Shown piece by piece: positions 18,992 through 29,144 of a stretch of DNA of 64,000 nucleotides; positions within the stretch are counted from its first letter, which is position 1, and the number at the start of each line of letters is the position of its first letter. Position numbers and translations under genes: made by a program. The notes under the pieces are model-generated. The model did no database searches, was not told where the DNA came from, and worked only from the letters and a program-made list of their open reading frames with translations. Source of the stretch: Pythium myriotylum (lineage: Eukaryota > Oomycota > Peronosporomycetes > Pythiales > Pythiaceae); contig JALJCQ010000008.1 in assembly GCA_023091665.1 (NCBI GenBank), positions 310,001 to 374,000 on the forward strand, read 5' to 3'.

Positions 18992-21900
18992 TCATAGAGT
19001 ACCAAGTGGACCACTCACCTGTAGGATCTGTTGGAGAAACTTCACATCCACCTTGCCCACGACATCAGTCGACTCATTGAGCTCGTCGATGAGCTGCTCG
19101 AAAAATGCTGTGAAGTCGCCCTGTTGCTCCTGGATGGCGTCCGAGTGCTGGTCCGCGAGCAGCAAATATGTCTGGAGGAACAAGAGCGCGCTAGTCTGCA
19201 CGGCGTTGGCAGCCACACTTATGGCCTGTCGTCTTGCCTCGCCTTTGCTCTTGTCGTTAAGCTTTTTCAGTTGCTCCACGCAAAACTCCATCGCGATACA
19301 TAGATGGCCTAGGCTTGGTTCGCACGACAGCGTAAGCGATTCGCTTGGTACCACAAGCGCCAACAGTGGGATGAGCTGCTCCTCGTCCACGAGCCTCGAG
19401 CCGTCCACTGCAATGGTCGCCGCGCGCGATGCCACGCCCGCTATCCACTTGAGCAGCAGCAGCGAGCCTTGCTCTACCACGTGGATCAGCTTGCTCTCCA
19501 TCTCGGCATAGAACAAATTCAACTGCCGCTTCTCAGACGCAGTCGCGGGCTCGAGCTGTTCATGCAGCAGCGTTTGATGTGCGAACGTAAGCGACGCGGC
19601 GGCAGCCGCGGCCAACGAACGCGGTGACGACGAGAGCGGCCACGCTGTTACACTCAGGCGCCGGGGTTTCTTCTGCAGCTGCGCCTGATGATGCTGCTCA
19701 CGCTGTCGCGCAGCCGTGTAAGATGAGTTACCCAGTAGTACGCATGCTCGTCGCAGCGCGAGCCGGCTTTGCTCCATGAGCACAACGTGATTAAGCGGCA
19801 GCATCTCGCGCCACTGCTTGCGACGCGAGGTGCTTGTACTCAATGCGTTCAGAAATGTAAGCACACAAGCCTGCTCCTCGACAACAGCGCGGCTCAAACG
19901 CGGCGACGGACTCAGCGCAGCCGCCAGCAACGGTTCGGCGCTCGACATGAACTCCCACACCGCACTAGTTGACGACAAGATCGATAGCTGCCGCAAAAGG
20001 CCACTGGCGATCAGCAGTACCGAGCACCACGCGGCATGAGCACCAGACCGTTCCACGTCTCCGTCGTTCGTGCGCTGATAGCCCCTCACGCCCGCTTGTT
20101 TGGTGTCTGCGTCAATACACTCTCGAAGACGAGGCACAAGTGTCTTGGCGAAGAATCGTAGCACAGAGAAACTGTTCGCTGACGAGTCACCCACCATCAC
20201 GTGGCGACACAGCTCGGTGTTCCGCTGGTTCCAAACGATGGCGTTCACGCCACGAAGCACAGCACAAGCCTGTCGTTGTTGTATCGATGACGAAGGGTGC
20301 GAAGGCAGGAAGCGGTCGGAGACAATCTCGAACAATGCGCGAAGGCCCAAAGTCTCGTGCTGAAGTAGCGCCAAAAGCGGGCCGAGCGCGATAATGGCAT
20401 CTAACTTGATCTTTTGTGCGTCCGGTGCCACTGTGAGCGACGTGAAGTCGTCAAGCAGCACCTGCAGCAACGACCAGCTCACTTGGAAGAGCCGTGCTGT
20501 ATCGCGATCCTGCCCCTCACTCCGAAGCTGGTCGCAGAGCTTGATAGACTCGACCGCGTGCTGCGTGAGCTTGACTTGCACGACGACAGCGCGCTGAGCA
20601 AGGTCGTGGTCCAGCGTGGCATCCTGCGCCGCGTGCTGTGTCGTGATGTGCCGTGTGAGTAGCAGGGCGGTCGTGAGCAGCGATGACCGTAACCTGAGCG
20701 TGAGAGAGTTTACGTCTTGTACGTAGGCCTCGCCGGCGAGCCGTTCCCACAGCGCCACCTGACTCGCACTCGCGCCGACATCACCCACAACAGCCTGTGC
20801 CTGCTGGCTGTGGCTGGACGCAAACACCTGTCGCGCCGCGCGCTCCACGAGTGCGAGCAACTCGATGCTTCTCGCCACCGTCAGTCGCCCGGCAGCCTGG
20901 TCACGAGCGCGCGTTGCTGAGAGTTTGGGATCCTTAGTCTTGCGCACCACGACACGGATCTGATGATGAAGCATGGACACGAGTAGCTCAACAAGGTACG
21001 ACAAGTGGGCCAATGAGAACGCGTCGAGAGTCGGCACGCCATTTTCCTGGTCACGCTCGTGGCGGTGGAGCTGCAACAGCACCGTCTCGGACAGCACCTG
21101 GACCATGCCGTAAGACGTACGGTCGCCAGAGAAGTAAGACCCAGACGACGAAGGATGGAGGGGGGACACGGGCGCGTTCACGCGCGCTGCTCGCGGTGGT
21201 GATGCAATCATAGACTCCTTGCGCTTGCGCCTCTCACTTGTAGAGACTACCACTGCCGACGGTGCCGCGTCCTCATCGTCCGCATCGTTCCCGTCGCCGA
21301 CAGATGCGATAGGCTGCAGCGAGTACAGTTCCATGAACACCTTCCACTGATGTAGTGAGTGGATCTGGGCCGCAGCATGGGAAGCCACAAGCACAGTCCA
21401 TTGCGTACGTCTCCATGTCTTGCCCAGGCCCGCACTGTCTAGCTGGAATGCCGGTTCAAGCTGCCACCGCAGCGTGTGCAGCGACTCCAACGCCTCTTCG
21501 TGGAAGTCCAGAATGCTCTCGCCGTCGCCAGTGCCCACCACCACAGCTTGCGGAAGTCTCACCACGAAACCTTTGACAGATTCAGCACGCGCCGCAAACC
21601 GAGAGGCATTGTAGTCGAGCCGCGTGAAGGTTCGCAGCCAGTGTGCATAGAGCCCTTCCTCCCGGAACGACTCTAGTACCTCAAGAAGAGCGTGCTCGCT
21701 CGCGTCGCTGCACACGTGGTGCCACTCGCACCCGACGATCTCCAAGATCAACCCGCGAGCCAGCGACGCGAAGACACCCGAGCGGCCATCTAACTTCACC
21801 TCGGCGTGGTGGTCGTCATGCTCCGCTGCGTAGTCGTCGTCATCCGAGTCTGTCGCGAGCGGCAGGCGCACGCGCAACACTTGTGTTAGATTTCTCCAGA

Positions 21901-24900
21901 AGGTGCTCGATTTGCGCAGAGCCGACGCGATCTGCTGGTGCAGCCTCCGCCGCTCCTTGACACCACCCAGCCAAACGTGACGCAGGAACCGAAGGATGCT
22001 GCAAAGCACGTCTGTTTTGCTCTCTAGAAGCTTGTCTGACGACTCGAGGAATCGCTCCACCATCACTACCAGTCGCTTATTTCTATCCGAAACACTGTCG
22101 TCGTCGAGCACGAGCATGGCAAAGAACCCTGGTTGGTTGTCCAAGCACGCTGTAAGAAGCTCCACGAGCTCTTTGCGAAGAGCGATAGCTACGCCATTTG
22201 ATGACCGCGCGAGGCTAACGAGTGAGTCACGCAGAAGCTCGAGATCTGCGGTGTTGCGGAACAGAGACACGATGGACCGCTGCTCATTCTCGCTGTCCGT
22301 TGTCTCCACTCCAGACAAAGCTTCCACTGCGCGTCGTAACATCCTTAAGCTGTGCAGCACGATCTCTGGGTTTTTGGAAAGAGGGTACGCGAGGTAACCA
22401 CCACACAGCGTGATGAGATTGAGTTCACGTCGACTATGGGTCCCGTCGCTATCGATTGGCAGCGTTAACAGGCGCGCCACTTCGGACAAATCACGGCTGT
22501 GATGCAGCACAACTTCGAGCAGCCGCAGGGAGGTGGTGACCAGAGCTTCGCGCGCGAGCACACCAGCACCACCATTGCTGACCTCGTCTTCAAACGGAAG
22601 TGGATACATGAACGAGGCTGCCGACGAATCGGCAACCTTATCGACGCCAACGGCCTTGGCATCGTTCAAACTGGAAGCAGCGCAATCCTTAGAAATAAGA
22701 TGAGACGCTGATCGCAAAACCTTCATGAGAAGGGGCCTATCCGACAGGATCGTTTGTCGCAAGGCTACCTGGAACTCCTGCATCGAACCGTGTGCAGCAT
22801 TCTGAAAATTCGCAGTCAATAATGTTGTGTAGATCCGGAAGCACCGATCGAGTAGCGTCCACTTGTCACGGATCGCGACGAATCGCCACGACTCGTGTGT
22901 GGCGACAATCTCCATGACGAACTCGACCGTAGCGACAAGCCAGTTGCGTTCGGCGGTTCGGAACTCGGCCTCGCCTGTGCGATGAAGAAGATAGGATGGG
23001 GCGCCAGTTGACACACCAACAGCTTCGTGAGTCATGCTCCAGCGAGATACGTTCATGAGCATAGTCAACGTCGAGAAAAGGCCACTGTACAAGCCGGCAG
23101 TGGACTCGTGGTACTCGAAAAGTTTGCGCGAGCTTTTGAGGATTAGCTGGACACATTCTTCCGTGCCACCACCAAGCTCGTGGATCAACACGTCAATGCA
23201 AATATCCAGCGAAGACGTTAGCTTGGCAAGCACGGCGAGAATAGACGAGATGAAGTGGAGTTGCTTCGTCGTCCACTCAGGCGATTCATCTTGATCCGTC
23301 ATGACTGCATGCTCGTTTACGAAACCATCAAGAAAACCAAGCAGCATTCGCAGCAAGTGCGTCAATCCATCACGCTCCAACTCATCACGCGAACCAGCAC
23401 GACGTTGCTGGTGGGCGACTGAAGATGACGCTCCTTCGGGGAACGCAACGCGAGACAGGATCTGCTCACGCAAGAAACGGTCGTGGACACCCCAAGCTAC
23501 GAGATCTTCCCGCGACGCGGTTTGCAACACTCTAAGTGATACTTTGTTCCGAAATAGAACCGCGGGGATTCCTCCGTCAGCGTCCGAGCCGCTAGCGCCA
23601 TTGGGTAATCCCATCTCGTGCCACCACTGCTTTAATCTGGAGTGTGCCCACTGCTGCATGATCACGTTGAGAACAGCAGAGGCGTCCGAGCCGTTCGAGG
23701 CCTGTACGATCAACTCAAGAAACGCTGTGAACGTTTCGAGCTCGATCGAGTCGATAGCAATGAGGGGCTGGTTCTGAATCTGATCCACCAGTGCCTCAAG
23801 CGTGGACAGCAACGTCTCCCAAGCACTATGGTACTCAGGCTTTTGCTGCCACTGGACGAGATCATTCCCTTGATCGTCCTGGTCGACCGCGCCTTTCATC
23901 CCAATTGTCACCAACAGATGATCGTCGTCCGCGTATGAAAACGCCCGCTTACAAACGACAGTCTCTTGGCCTGGTAGAAACTCGAGATACTCGTCCGGTG
24001 GAAGCGACCGCCAGGCATTTGTCGCATTCAGGCATGCGGTCTTGCGCTTCTTCCCTAACTCCTGGAGGGTCAGTTGCACTGCCGGTGCGCGAGCGTGTGC
24101 AGACGGAGGTGTTGGCGTCTTGGCCGCGGCGCAAAGAGCTGTAAGCACCCGCAAGCCAGCTAGTAAATTCCGAGGCCACGATGCACGACTTTCGTGAAAA
24201 AGCGTAGAAAGTGCACTGCCGAACTCGGATGGTGTCGCACCGACTGGTCGCTCCTGTAGCAGAGCATCAGCAACTGTGCTGTTGGCGAGCACTGGGCGAA
24301 TGAGCTTGACCATGGCGTTCAATTGGGCGTCATCTTCCACATGATCCACGTATCCGAGCGCCGAAAGCGCGTCATCCACAAACATTCCACCGACAATTTG
24401 GAAAACGGCGACGCGTGGGCTGTCGTCGATATTGGTCTTTTCTTGATCCAGCGTTGAAGTGTGCGGGAGATCCCAGGTCGAGGATCCGTATGTGCCTTGC
24501 GTTGACTTTAAGAACGAAAACTGGCTAGGCGCAGTATTATCAAACACGAGACAGCGCAGCACGTCGCGCACTTGCTGAAAGCCGCGTGCCTCCTCGGAAG
24601 CCTTAAGCACCGTCTGGAGATCGTGTTCAAGCTGATTTTGGTCGAGACTGGACTTTCCGATAAGGATTCTTCGGTAGAGCTTGGCCAGCAGCGCCGCCCA
24701 CGCCACGAGCACGACCCCGCTTTCAGTGAGTTCCTCGCAGAGCTCGGCGTGGTGGTCGTCCACGTCGACGCGCCAGGCCTCGGAGACGATATAGTCGCGC
24801 GTCCACTCTCGGATGACCGTCCACTCGTCGTCCATGGATTGCTGGCTCGCGCGGTGGAAGAGCTTGAGCGTGAGCAGGCTGCCGAGCGCAGCGACGCGCT

Positions 24901-25738
24901 TGAGCTTGCGCTGGATGAGCGGCCGCGCGAGCGAGTGCTGCGAGAAGAGGTCGGGCACGACGATCGACGGCCACTGGAGAAGCTGCTCGACGACTTGGGT
25001 GGCCTTGGCCAGCGGCACACGCTCGTTCGTGAAGTGGAGCGCGAGCAGCAGCAGCTCGCGCAGCAGTTCTTCCTCGTCGAGAAGCTGTTTCTCCCATTCA
25101 TGCTGCGCGTCGCGCAGCTGGCGCTCCGACTCGAGCGGCAGGTCGGCGCGCAGGTGTGCGTAGAACGCCGGCACGGCGATGTGCTCGCGGCCGGCGAGCT
25201 CGTCGAGCAGCGCGTCCACGAGTCCGTCCTTGGCGAGCTGCTTGGCGGCGTCGAGCGCCACTTGCGCGTGCGGGTGCGCGGCGCGCGTCGTCGTCGTCGT
25301 CGTCTGGAAGCTCGCGATGCGCAGCAGCTCGATGCGCACGAGGAAGAACGCGCGGCGCGCCGCAAAGTAGGCGTCGCGCGCGCGCGCGAGCGCGCTCCAC
25401 CAGCTCGCACTGTCGTCGCTCGAGCTGGGCGCCGCGAGCCCGAGCTGCGCGAGCAGACTCTCGAGCGCGGCGCGCTGCTTGTCGCGCGCCACCGAGGCCG
25501 GCAGCTCGACGCTCGTGAGCAGCACGTCGAGGAAGACGTCTTCGGGCGTCGAAGAGGACGAGGACGAGACCACGAGCGCGGCGGAGGGCGCGCGCCCGCC
25601 GAGCGGCACGACGCCCGCGGCCGTGCGGACGGCCGAGAGCACGCGCTCGGTGGAGCGGTCGTCGGCGCCGCGGCGCGCGAGCCACGCGAGCGCGTCGAGA
25701 GCGCCCGAGGCCATGGAGGGGAAACCTTTGGAGGCCAT
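18992..25738 (-). CDS. Very large alpha-solenoid protein, Nup188-like nucleoporin
   Basis: 2248 aa in one open frame from the ATG at 25738 (a second ATG at 25714). It is all-helical by composition, with no signal peptide or transmembrane segment. The N-terminal region (residues about 100-330) follows the Nup188 pattern: a helix with Tyr/Phe then RRAFFLVRIELLRIASF, a paired-Leu segment, and VLVAWAALLAKL at the place of the Nup188 VLLAWALLR. Nup188 belongs to the inner ring of the nuclear pore. The assignment rests on pattern and size (human Nup188 is about 1750 aa), so another nucleoporin-type solenoid (Nup205/192) is possible. A perfect donor CAG|GTGAGT at 19019/19018 suggests a final small exon: splicing to an acceptor at about 18940-18949 would replace the last eight residues with a short end and a stop at 18928. 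Confidence 0.65.
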   Translation of the reverse strand: MASKGFPSMASGALDALAWLARRGADDRSTERVLSAVRTAAGVVPLGGRAPSAALVVSSSSSSTPEDVFLDVLLTSVELPASVARDKQRAALESLLAQLGLAAPSSSDDSASWWSALARARDAYFAARRAFFLVRIELLRIASFQTTTTTTRAAHPHAQVALDAAKQLAKDGLVDALLDELAGREHIAVPAFYAHLRADLPLESERQLRDAQHEWEKQLLDEEELLRELLLLALHFTNERVPLAKATQVVEQLLQWPSIVVPDLFSQHSLARPLIQRKLKRVAALGSLLTLKLFHRASQQSMDDEWTVIREWTRDYIVSEAWRVDVDDHHAELCEELTESGVVLVAWAALLAKLYRRILIGKSSLDQNQLEHDLQTVLKASEEARGFQQVRDVLRCLVFDNTAPSQFSFLKSTQGTYGSSTWDLPHTSTLDQEKTNIDDSPRVAVFQIVGGMFVDDALSALGYVDHVEDDAQLNAMVKLIRPVLANSTVADALLQERPVGATPSEFGSALSTLFHESRASWPRNLLAGLRVLTALCAAAKTPTPPSAHARAPAVQLTLQELGKKRKTACLNATNAWRSLPPDEYLEFLPGQETVVCKRAFSYADDDHLLVTIGMKGAVDQDDQGNDLVQWQQKPEYHSAWETLLSTLEALVDQIQNQPLIAIDSIELETFTAFLELIVQASNGSDASAVLNVIMQQWAHSRLKQWWHEMGLPNGASGSDADGGIPAVLFRNKVSLRVLQTASREDLVAWGVHDRFLREQILSRVAFPEGASSSVAHQQRRAGSRDELERDGLTHLLRMLLGFLDGFVNEHAVMTDQDESPEWTTKQLHFISSILAVLAKLTSSLDICIDVLIHELGGGTEECVQLILKSSRKLFEYHESTAGLYSGLFSTLTMLMNVSRWSMTHEAVGVSTGAPSYLLHRTGEAEFRTAERNWLVATVEFVMEIVATHESWRFVAIRDKWTLLDRCFRIYTTLLTANFQNAAHGSMQEFQVALRQTILSDRPLLMKVLRSASHLISKDCAASSLNDAKAVGVDKVADSSAASFMYPLPFEDEVSNGGAGVLAREALVTTSLRLLEVVLHHSRDLSEVARLLTLPIDSDGTHSRRELNLITLCGGYLAYPLSKNPEIVLHSLRMLRRAVEALSGVETTDSENEQRSIVSLFRNTADLELLRDSLVSLARSSNGVAIALRKELVELLTACLDNQPGFFAMLVLDDDSVSDRNKRLVVMVERFLESSDKLLESKTDVLCSILRFLRHVWLGGVKERRRLHQQIASALRKSSTFWRNLTQVLRVRLPLATDSDDDDYAAEHDDHHAEVKLDGRSGVFASLARGLILEIVGCEWHHVCSDASEHALLEVLESFREEGLYAHWLRTFTRLDYNASRFAARAESVKGFVVRLPQAVVVGTGDGESILDFHEEALESLHTLRWQLEPAFQLDSAGLGKTWRRTQWTVLVASHAAAQIHSLHQWKVFMELYSLQPIASVGDGNDADDEDAAPSAVVVSTSERRKRKESMIASPPRAARVNAPVSPLHPSSSGSYFSGDRTSYGMVQVLSETVLLQLHRHERDQENGVPTLDAFSLAHLSYLVELLVSMLHHQIRVVVRKTKDPKLSATRARDQAAGRLTVARSIELLALVERAARQVFASSHSQQAQAVVGDVGASASQVALWERLAGEAYVQDVNSLTLRLRSSLLTTALLLTRHITTQHAAQDATLDHDLAQRAVVVQVKLTQHAVESIKLCDQLRSEGQDRDTARLFQVSWSLLQVLLDDFTSLTVAPDAQKIKLDAIIALGPLLALLQHETLGLRALFEIVSDRFLPSHPSSSIQQRQACAVLRGVNAIVWNQRNTELCRHVMVGDSSANSFSVLRFFAKTLVPRLRECIDADTKQAGVRGYQRTNDGDVERSGAHAAWCSVLLIASGLLRQLSILSSTSAVWEFMSSAEPLLAAALSPSPRLSRAVVEEQACVLTFLNALSTSTSRRKQWREMLPLNHVVLMEQSRLALRRACVLLGNSSYTAARQREQHHQAQLQKKPRRLSVTAWPLSSSPRSLAAAAAASLTFAHQTLLHEQLEPATASEKRQLNLFYAEMESKLIHVVEQGSLLLLKWIAGVASRAATIAVDGSRLVDEEQLIPLLALVVPSESLTLSCEPSLGHLCIAMEFCVEQLKKLNDKSKGEARRQAISVAANAVQTSALLFLQTYLLLADQHSDAIQEQQGDFTAFFEQLIDELNESTDVVGKVDVKFLQQILQVSGPLGTL

Positions 25739-26227
25739 GGAGGAAAGGAGGGCGAGGCGAGAGAGAGAACCGTGGCGCCTGCGGAAGCGGGTGGAGATGG
25801 GGGGAGGATCGAGTTAGAGAGGGAGGTGGAGGGTTTCTATTTCTAAGTGGCTGGGGGGGGGTGCAACTTGCCTTTGCTGAGGTCACGAGCCGCGACGCTG
25901 GATGAAGAGCTCCAGGACAAGCGCCATTGTGGACAAGCTCTCGGTGGACTGAGATGACACCTCCAGGATCTTCCCCGTCGTGTCTTAGAGGTTGTTTCGA
26001 ACAAAGCATGATGGCGGCAACAATGGTCGTAGTGATTCATTTCATGTCAAGTCATACGACTTCGAAGGTAAAGCGAGGACGTCAAAAAGATCTTTTGACA
26101 CAATGCTTCATGACGAGAGACTATGCAGTTGAGATTGTCATTCTTTGTGTGATGGTAGGCTACGTGCAATGTGCTTAGTGGGTCGTGGACATAGAGTGCT
26201 CGAGTCCGGCGTTACGAGTGGATTTTT
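25739..26227. other. Spacer upstream of the Nup188-like gene
   Basis: 489 bp between two minus-strand genes, with a run of G at about 25851-25860. No gene is evident. Confidence 0.4.
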
Positions 26228-27313
26228 TTACTGGACGAGCTTCTGCGCGAGCTGCTCAAACTCAGCGTACCGGGTCGTCTTGGCCTTCCAGGCGTCGGGC
26301 ACCGGGTCCGAAGAGCTGGCAGCGGCCGCACAGGCGCCGATGAGGATCGAGCGGCTGCAGTTGTCGCCGCCGGCCACGATGTTAGTGCGCACGGCCTCCG
26401 TGTATCCCGTGGTCGTGAGCAGAACGTAGAGCGCGCCCTTGAGCGAGCCTGGAAGCGGGCACGACTTGCCGAACGCGTTGATGGCGGTCGTGGCGTCCGG
26501 GTACGTCTTGCTCTGCACGGCGTCGAGCACTTCCTGCACGAGCGTGCGCGTTCCAGCGCCAATGTGTTCGCTGGTCGTGAGCGACGAGACGGCCGCGGGG
26601 ATGGCCACGCCCTCGACGAGCTGGTGGAGGAGCAGCGCGCTCGCGACCGCGGCGTCCGTGGCGTCCTCGCCGATCTGGTGGACCTGCGTGGCTTCCTTGG
26701 TCTTGGCGATCACCGTCGGAAGGTCGCCGAGGTACTTGGCCACGATGACCGGGACCTTGATGCCGCCATGAAGGTCGTGGTTCTCGGTGGCGAGGTTCGG
26801 GTACACCTCGCCAGCGTCGCCCTTCTTGACGAGTTCGCGGAAGACGCCGTTGAGACGGCCCTTGTAGTTCTTGGCCGCTTCGTACGAGGCCGTGGCGTAG
26901 CCCTTGGGCTCAAAAGTGCCGTGCTCCGCCACGAACTGCAGCAGCGGCACCACCTCGTCGCCGTAGGGGGAGAGAGCGCCGCTCGGGTACTCGTAGAACG
27001 GGCACGACGGCGGCTCGTGGAACTCTGGGGCCGGCGCGGCGTCCACGAGCGACTTGAGCTTGTCGGGATCGTAAATCCAGTGGAGTCCCATGGTGGCGGC
27101 GTCGGCGACGAAGCCGGCGACGACGGCGGTGACAGCGCGTTGCTTCTGGAGGGCCATACTGAGAGCTGGAGAGGAAGTGGAGATGGCCTTGGAACGGGTT
27201 GCTTGGTCACTACTGTCCGATGAGAAGAGCGTGAGAGCGTAGCTGGCGACGAGCACGAGCAGAGCGAGCGAGAGCGCCGGGCGGAAAGTGAGCGAATGAG
27301 CTGCGTCGGGCAT
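26228..27313 (-). CDS. ADP-ribosylglycohydrolase family protein
   Basis: 361 aa from the ATG at 27313; the frame continues upstream only to a TTG. The core starts with AGFVADAATMGLHWIYDP, a family N-terminal motif, and contains HDLHGG and AGGDNCSRSILIGACAAA, the C-terminal metal-site motif (usually GGDTD). Members remove ADP-ribose from proteins or related conjugates, or are catalytically altered crystallin J1-like proteins; Asp-Asn here instead of Asp-Thr-Asp leaves activity uncertain. The first 45 residues hold a hydrophobic segment (LALLVLVASYALTLF) that could be a signal anchor. Starting at the ATG at 27157 would give a cytosolic form, so two forms are possible. Confidence 0.85.
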   Translation of the reverse strand: MPDAAHSLTFRPALSLALLVLVASYALTLFSSDSSDQATRSKAISTSSPALSMALQKQRAVTAVVAGFVADAATMGLHWIYDPDKLKSLVDAAPAPEFHEPPSCPFYEYPSGALSPYGDEVVPLLQFVAEHGTFEPKGYATASYEAAKNYKGRLNGVFRELVKKGDAGEVYPNLATENHDLHGGIKVPVIVAKYLGDLPTVIAKTKEATQVHQIGEDATDAAVASALLLHQLVEGVAIPAAVSSLTTSEHIGAGTRTLVQEVLDAVQSKTYPDATTAINAFGKSCPLPGSLKGALYVLLTTTGYTEAVRTNIVAGGDNCSRSILIGACAAAASSSDPVPDAWKAKTTRYAEFEQLAQKLVQ

Positions 27314-29144
27314 TCGCGAGTGGGCGGCTTGAAGATCGCTTCCCGGCGCCTGGAGTCGAGTTGTGGCCAATCACATTCGCGACATTTTTGGATCTCCCGT
27401 GCCGAATCTCGAAGATTGCTTCCGTCGATTCACTTCAAGTATCTATGGAACTGAGACCGACACCTGAAATCGAGTGCCTCCCTTCGACGGAAAGCCTTCC
27501 CGACGATTGGGTAATCGCCGATCACGCAGGACTCGGCGCCACTCTGATTGCCAGGAGTCTCGTCGCAGACAGAGCCGTGTGATTGCGCTCTCTCGTCGTG
27601 GAAGGTCGCAAGGTGGCCCTCGGGTTTGCGCTCCGTCCACATGGTGAGGATCTCACGACACGGAACGCGAAAGCTGATCCGACCAGAGCACCGGCTCATC
27701 CGACGTGGGTTCACACAAAGGTCTGCGATTCCTTCACCAGATTCGTCGCACGGGCGGTACGTCGCCGGCGTGGTGCACAAGGAGATGGCAAAGAAGCAAG
27801 GGACAATCGCCTCCGAAGGAGACTGGTAGAAGATACGACTCTATGGGTCCAGCGCAGGGCGGCAGACCCGCTCTCGTTCCTCCCGTGCTTGTTGCAACCC
27901 GAGTCTCCCTCCGCCGCTCGCTTGTCTCTTTCCCAGGCGTTCTTCATCTGGACCACGACATGGGCTATTGCCATTGGCGGCAGCCCAGACAAGAGGGCAT
28001 CGTTTCAAGCCCCATCCTCGCTGCGCACGCCATACTTGAGCGGGTAAGACCGCGGGGAAGACCTCGCCTTGTGGCAGCTCCGTCTGGGTCTTCAGCTTCG
28101 TCTCGCTTGCGATCGCGCGCATTTCCTCGGCGAGCGTTTGAGGGATGGCGTGTGCTGTAGCTACAACCGGGGGCCATCTTGCCCGCCGTCTGCTTGGTTT
28201 CTTCTTCAGTCTGCAGACCACGAATGGATTTCAATCGAATTGCCTATTAGAGCGACAAGTTGGTTTGACGGCTCGTCCAACTCCTTCTATGCACATTGGT
28301 GCTGAAGCTCAACGCTTTCGAGAACCGCGCGCTGCAAAGACGACGAGCGTCAGCTGCAGCATTCGCTTAGAGAAGTGGAGGCGTGCGAGCGACGCTCATG
28401 CGGTTGTCCGCGAGGTTCTTGGCGAACGATTTGAAGCGCTTGGCGTCGCGGGGTGAGAGCACACTGCACGCATCGCACGGGGCAGTAGAGACCGTCACAT
28501 GTCTCACGGAACCAAACTGTTGAAGACTCAAGTGCTCAGTTCGTCGCCGTGGAAACCACATCGAAGGCTCGACTCGCGAGCGTTGAGCCTGGCACCGAGC
28601 CATGTTAGCGTTCTTCCACAACGAACCAGTGGATACCAAGACTTTCTCTGAGGATGACGATCCACGTGCCCTCGTCAGCCTTGCCACTCGCTGTATGCCG
28701 AACCAGGCAGTATGCCATTCTCTCTTCCGCTGCGGCACTCTACATGCTCGCTGGCTGGTGTAAAGCAAACCTTAGACTCCCCACAATTTATCCTTCGGGC
28801 TTTGGGAGCCGGGACGTTAAGTACTACAGAGCTAACAGTGCTCAGGACATGGTCTCGATGACGATGGTTCCTAATAGTGTTGGAACGCCCTTGTATCCCA
28901 CTGGGTACGATCCACCAAAACGCTCTTTGTGCTCAAATGCATAGCAGATCTCACCGAATGGCCACGTCCTAACCTCCCGTGAGCTCCACTCTCTGATTTC
29001 TCCCTAGAGACGCCGCCAATGAGGCATCGTGACCACCACACCCACGGTTTTGTTTGTTTCCATCGAACTCCCGACTAAGTACGAATTCCACCTTCTCCAT
29101 CGGGCAAAGCGCGGGGGAAATCGAACCGCTCGACCCCGTGGACG
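27314..29144. other. 1.8-kb gene-poor spacer
   Basis: Between divergent ADP-ribosylglycohydrolase and SAS-4 genes. Minus-strand frames at 27841-28221 contain protein-like stretches (LAEEMRAIASETKLKTQ; QMKNAWERDKRAAEG in another frame) but no joined gene with an ATG and splice sites could be built. This is either an unrecognised spliced gene or decayed coding sequence. Confidence 0.4.

Noticed and set aside
24508..26009. Long frames on both strands over the 5' end of the Nup188-like gene (300-424 codons)
   Set aside because: They are Arg/Ser/Ala-rich shadows caused by the high GC of the real gene and lack ATG starts or domain signals.
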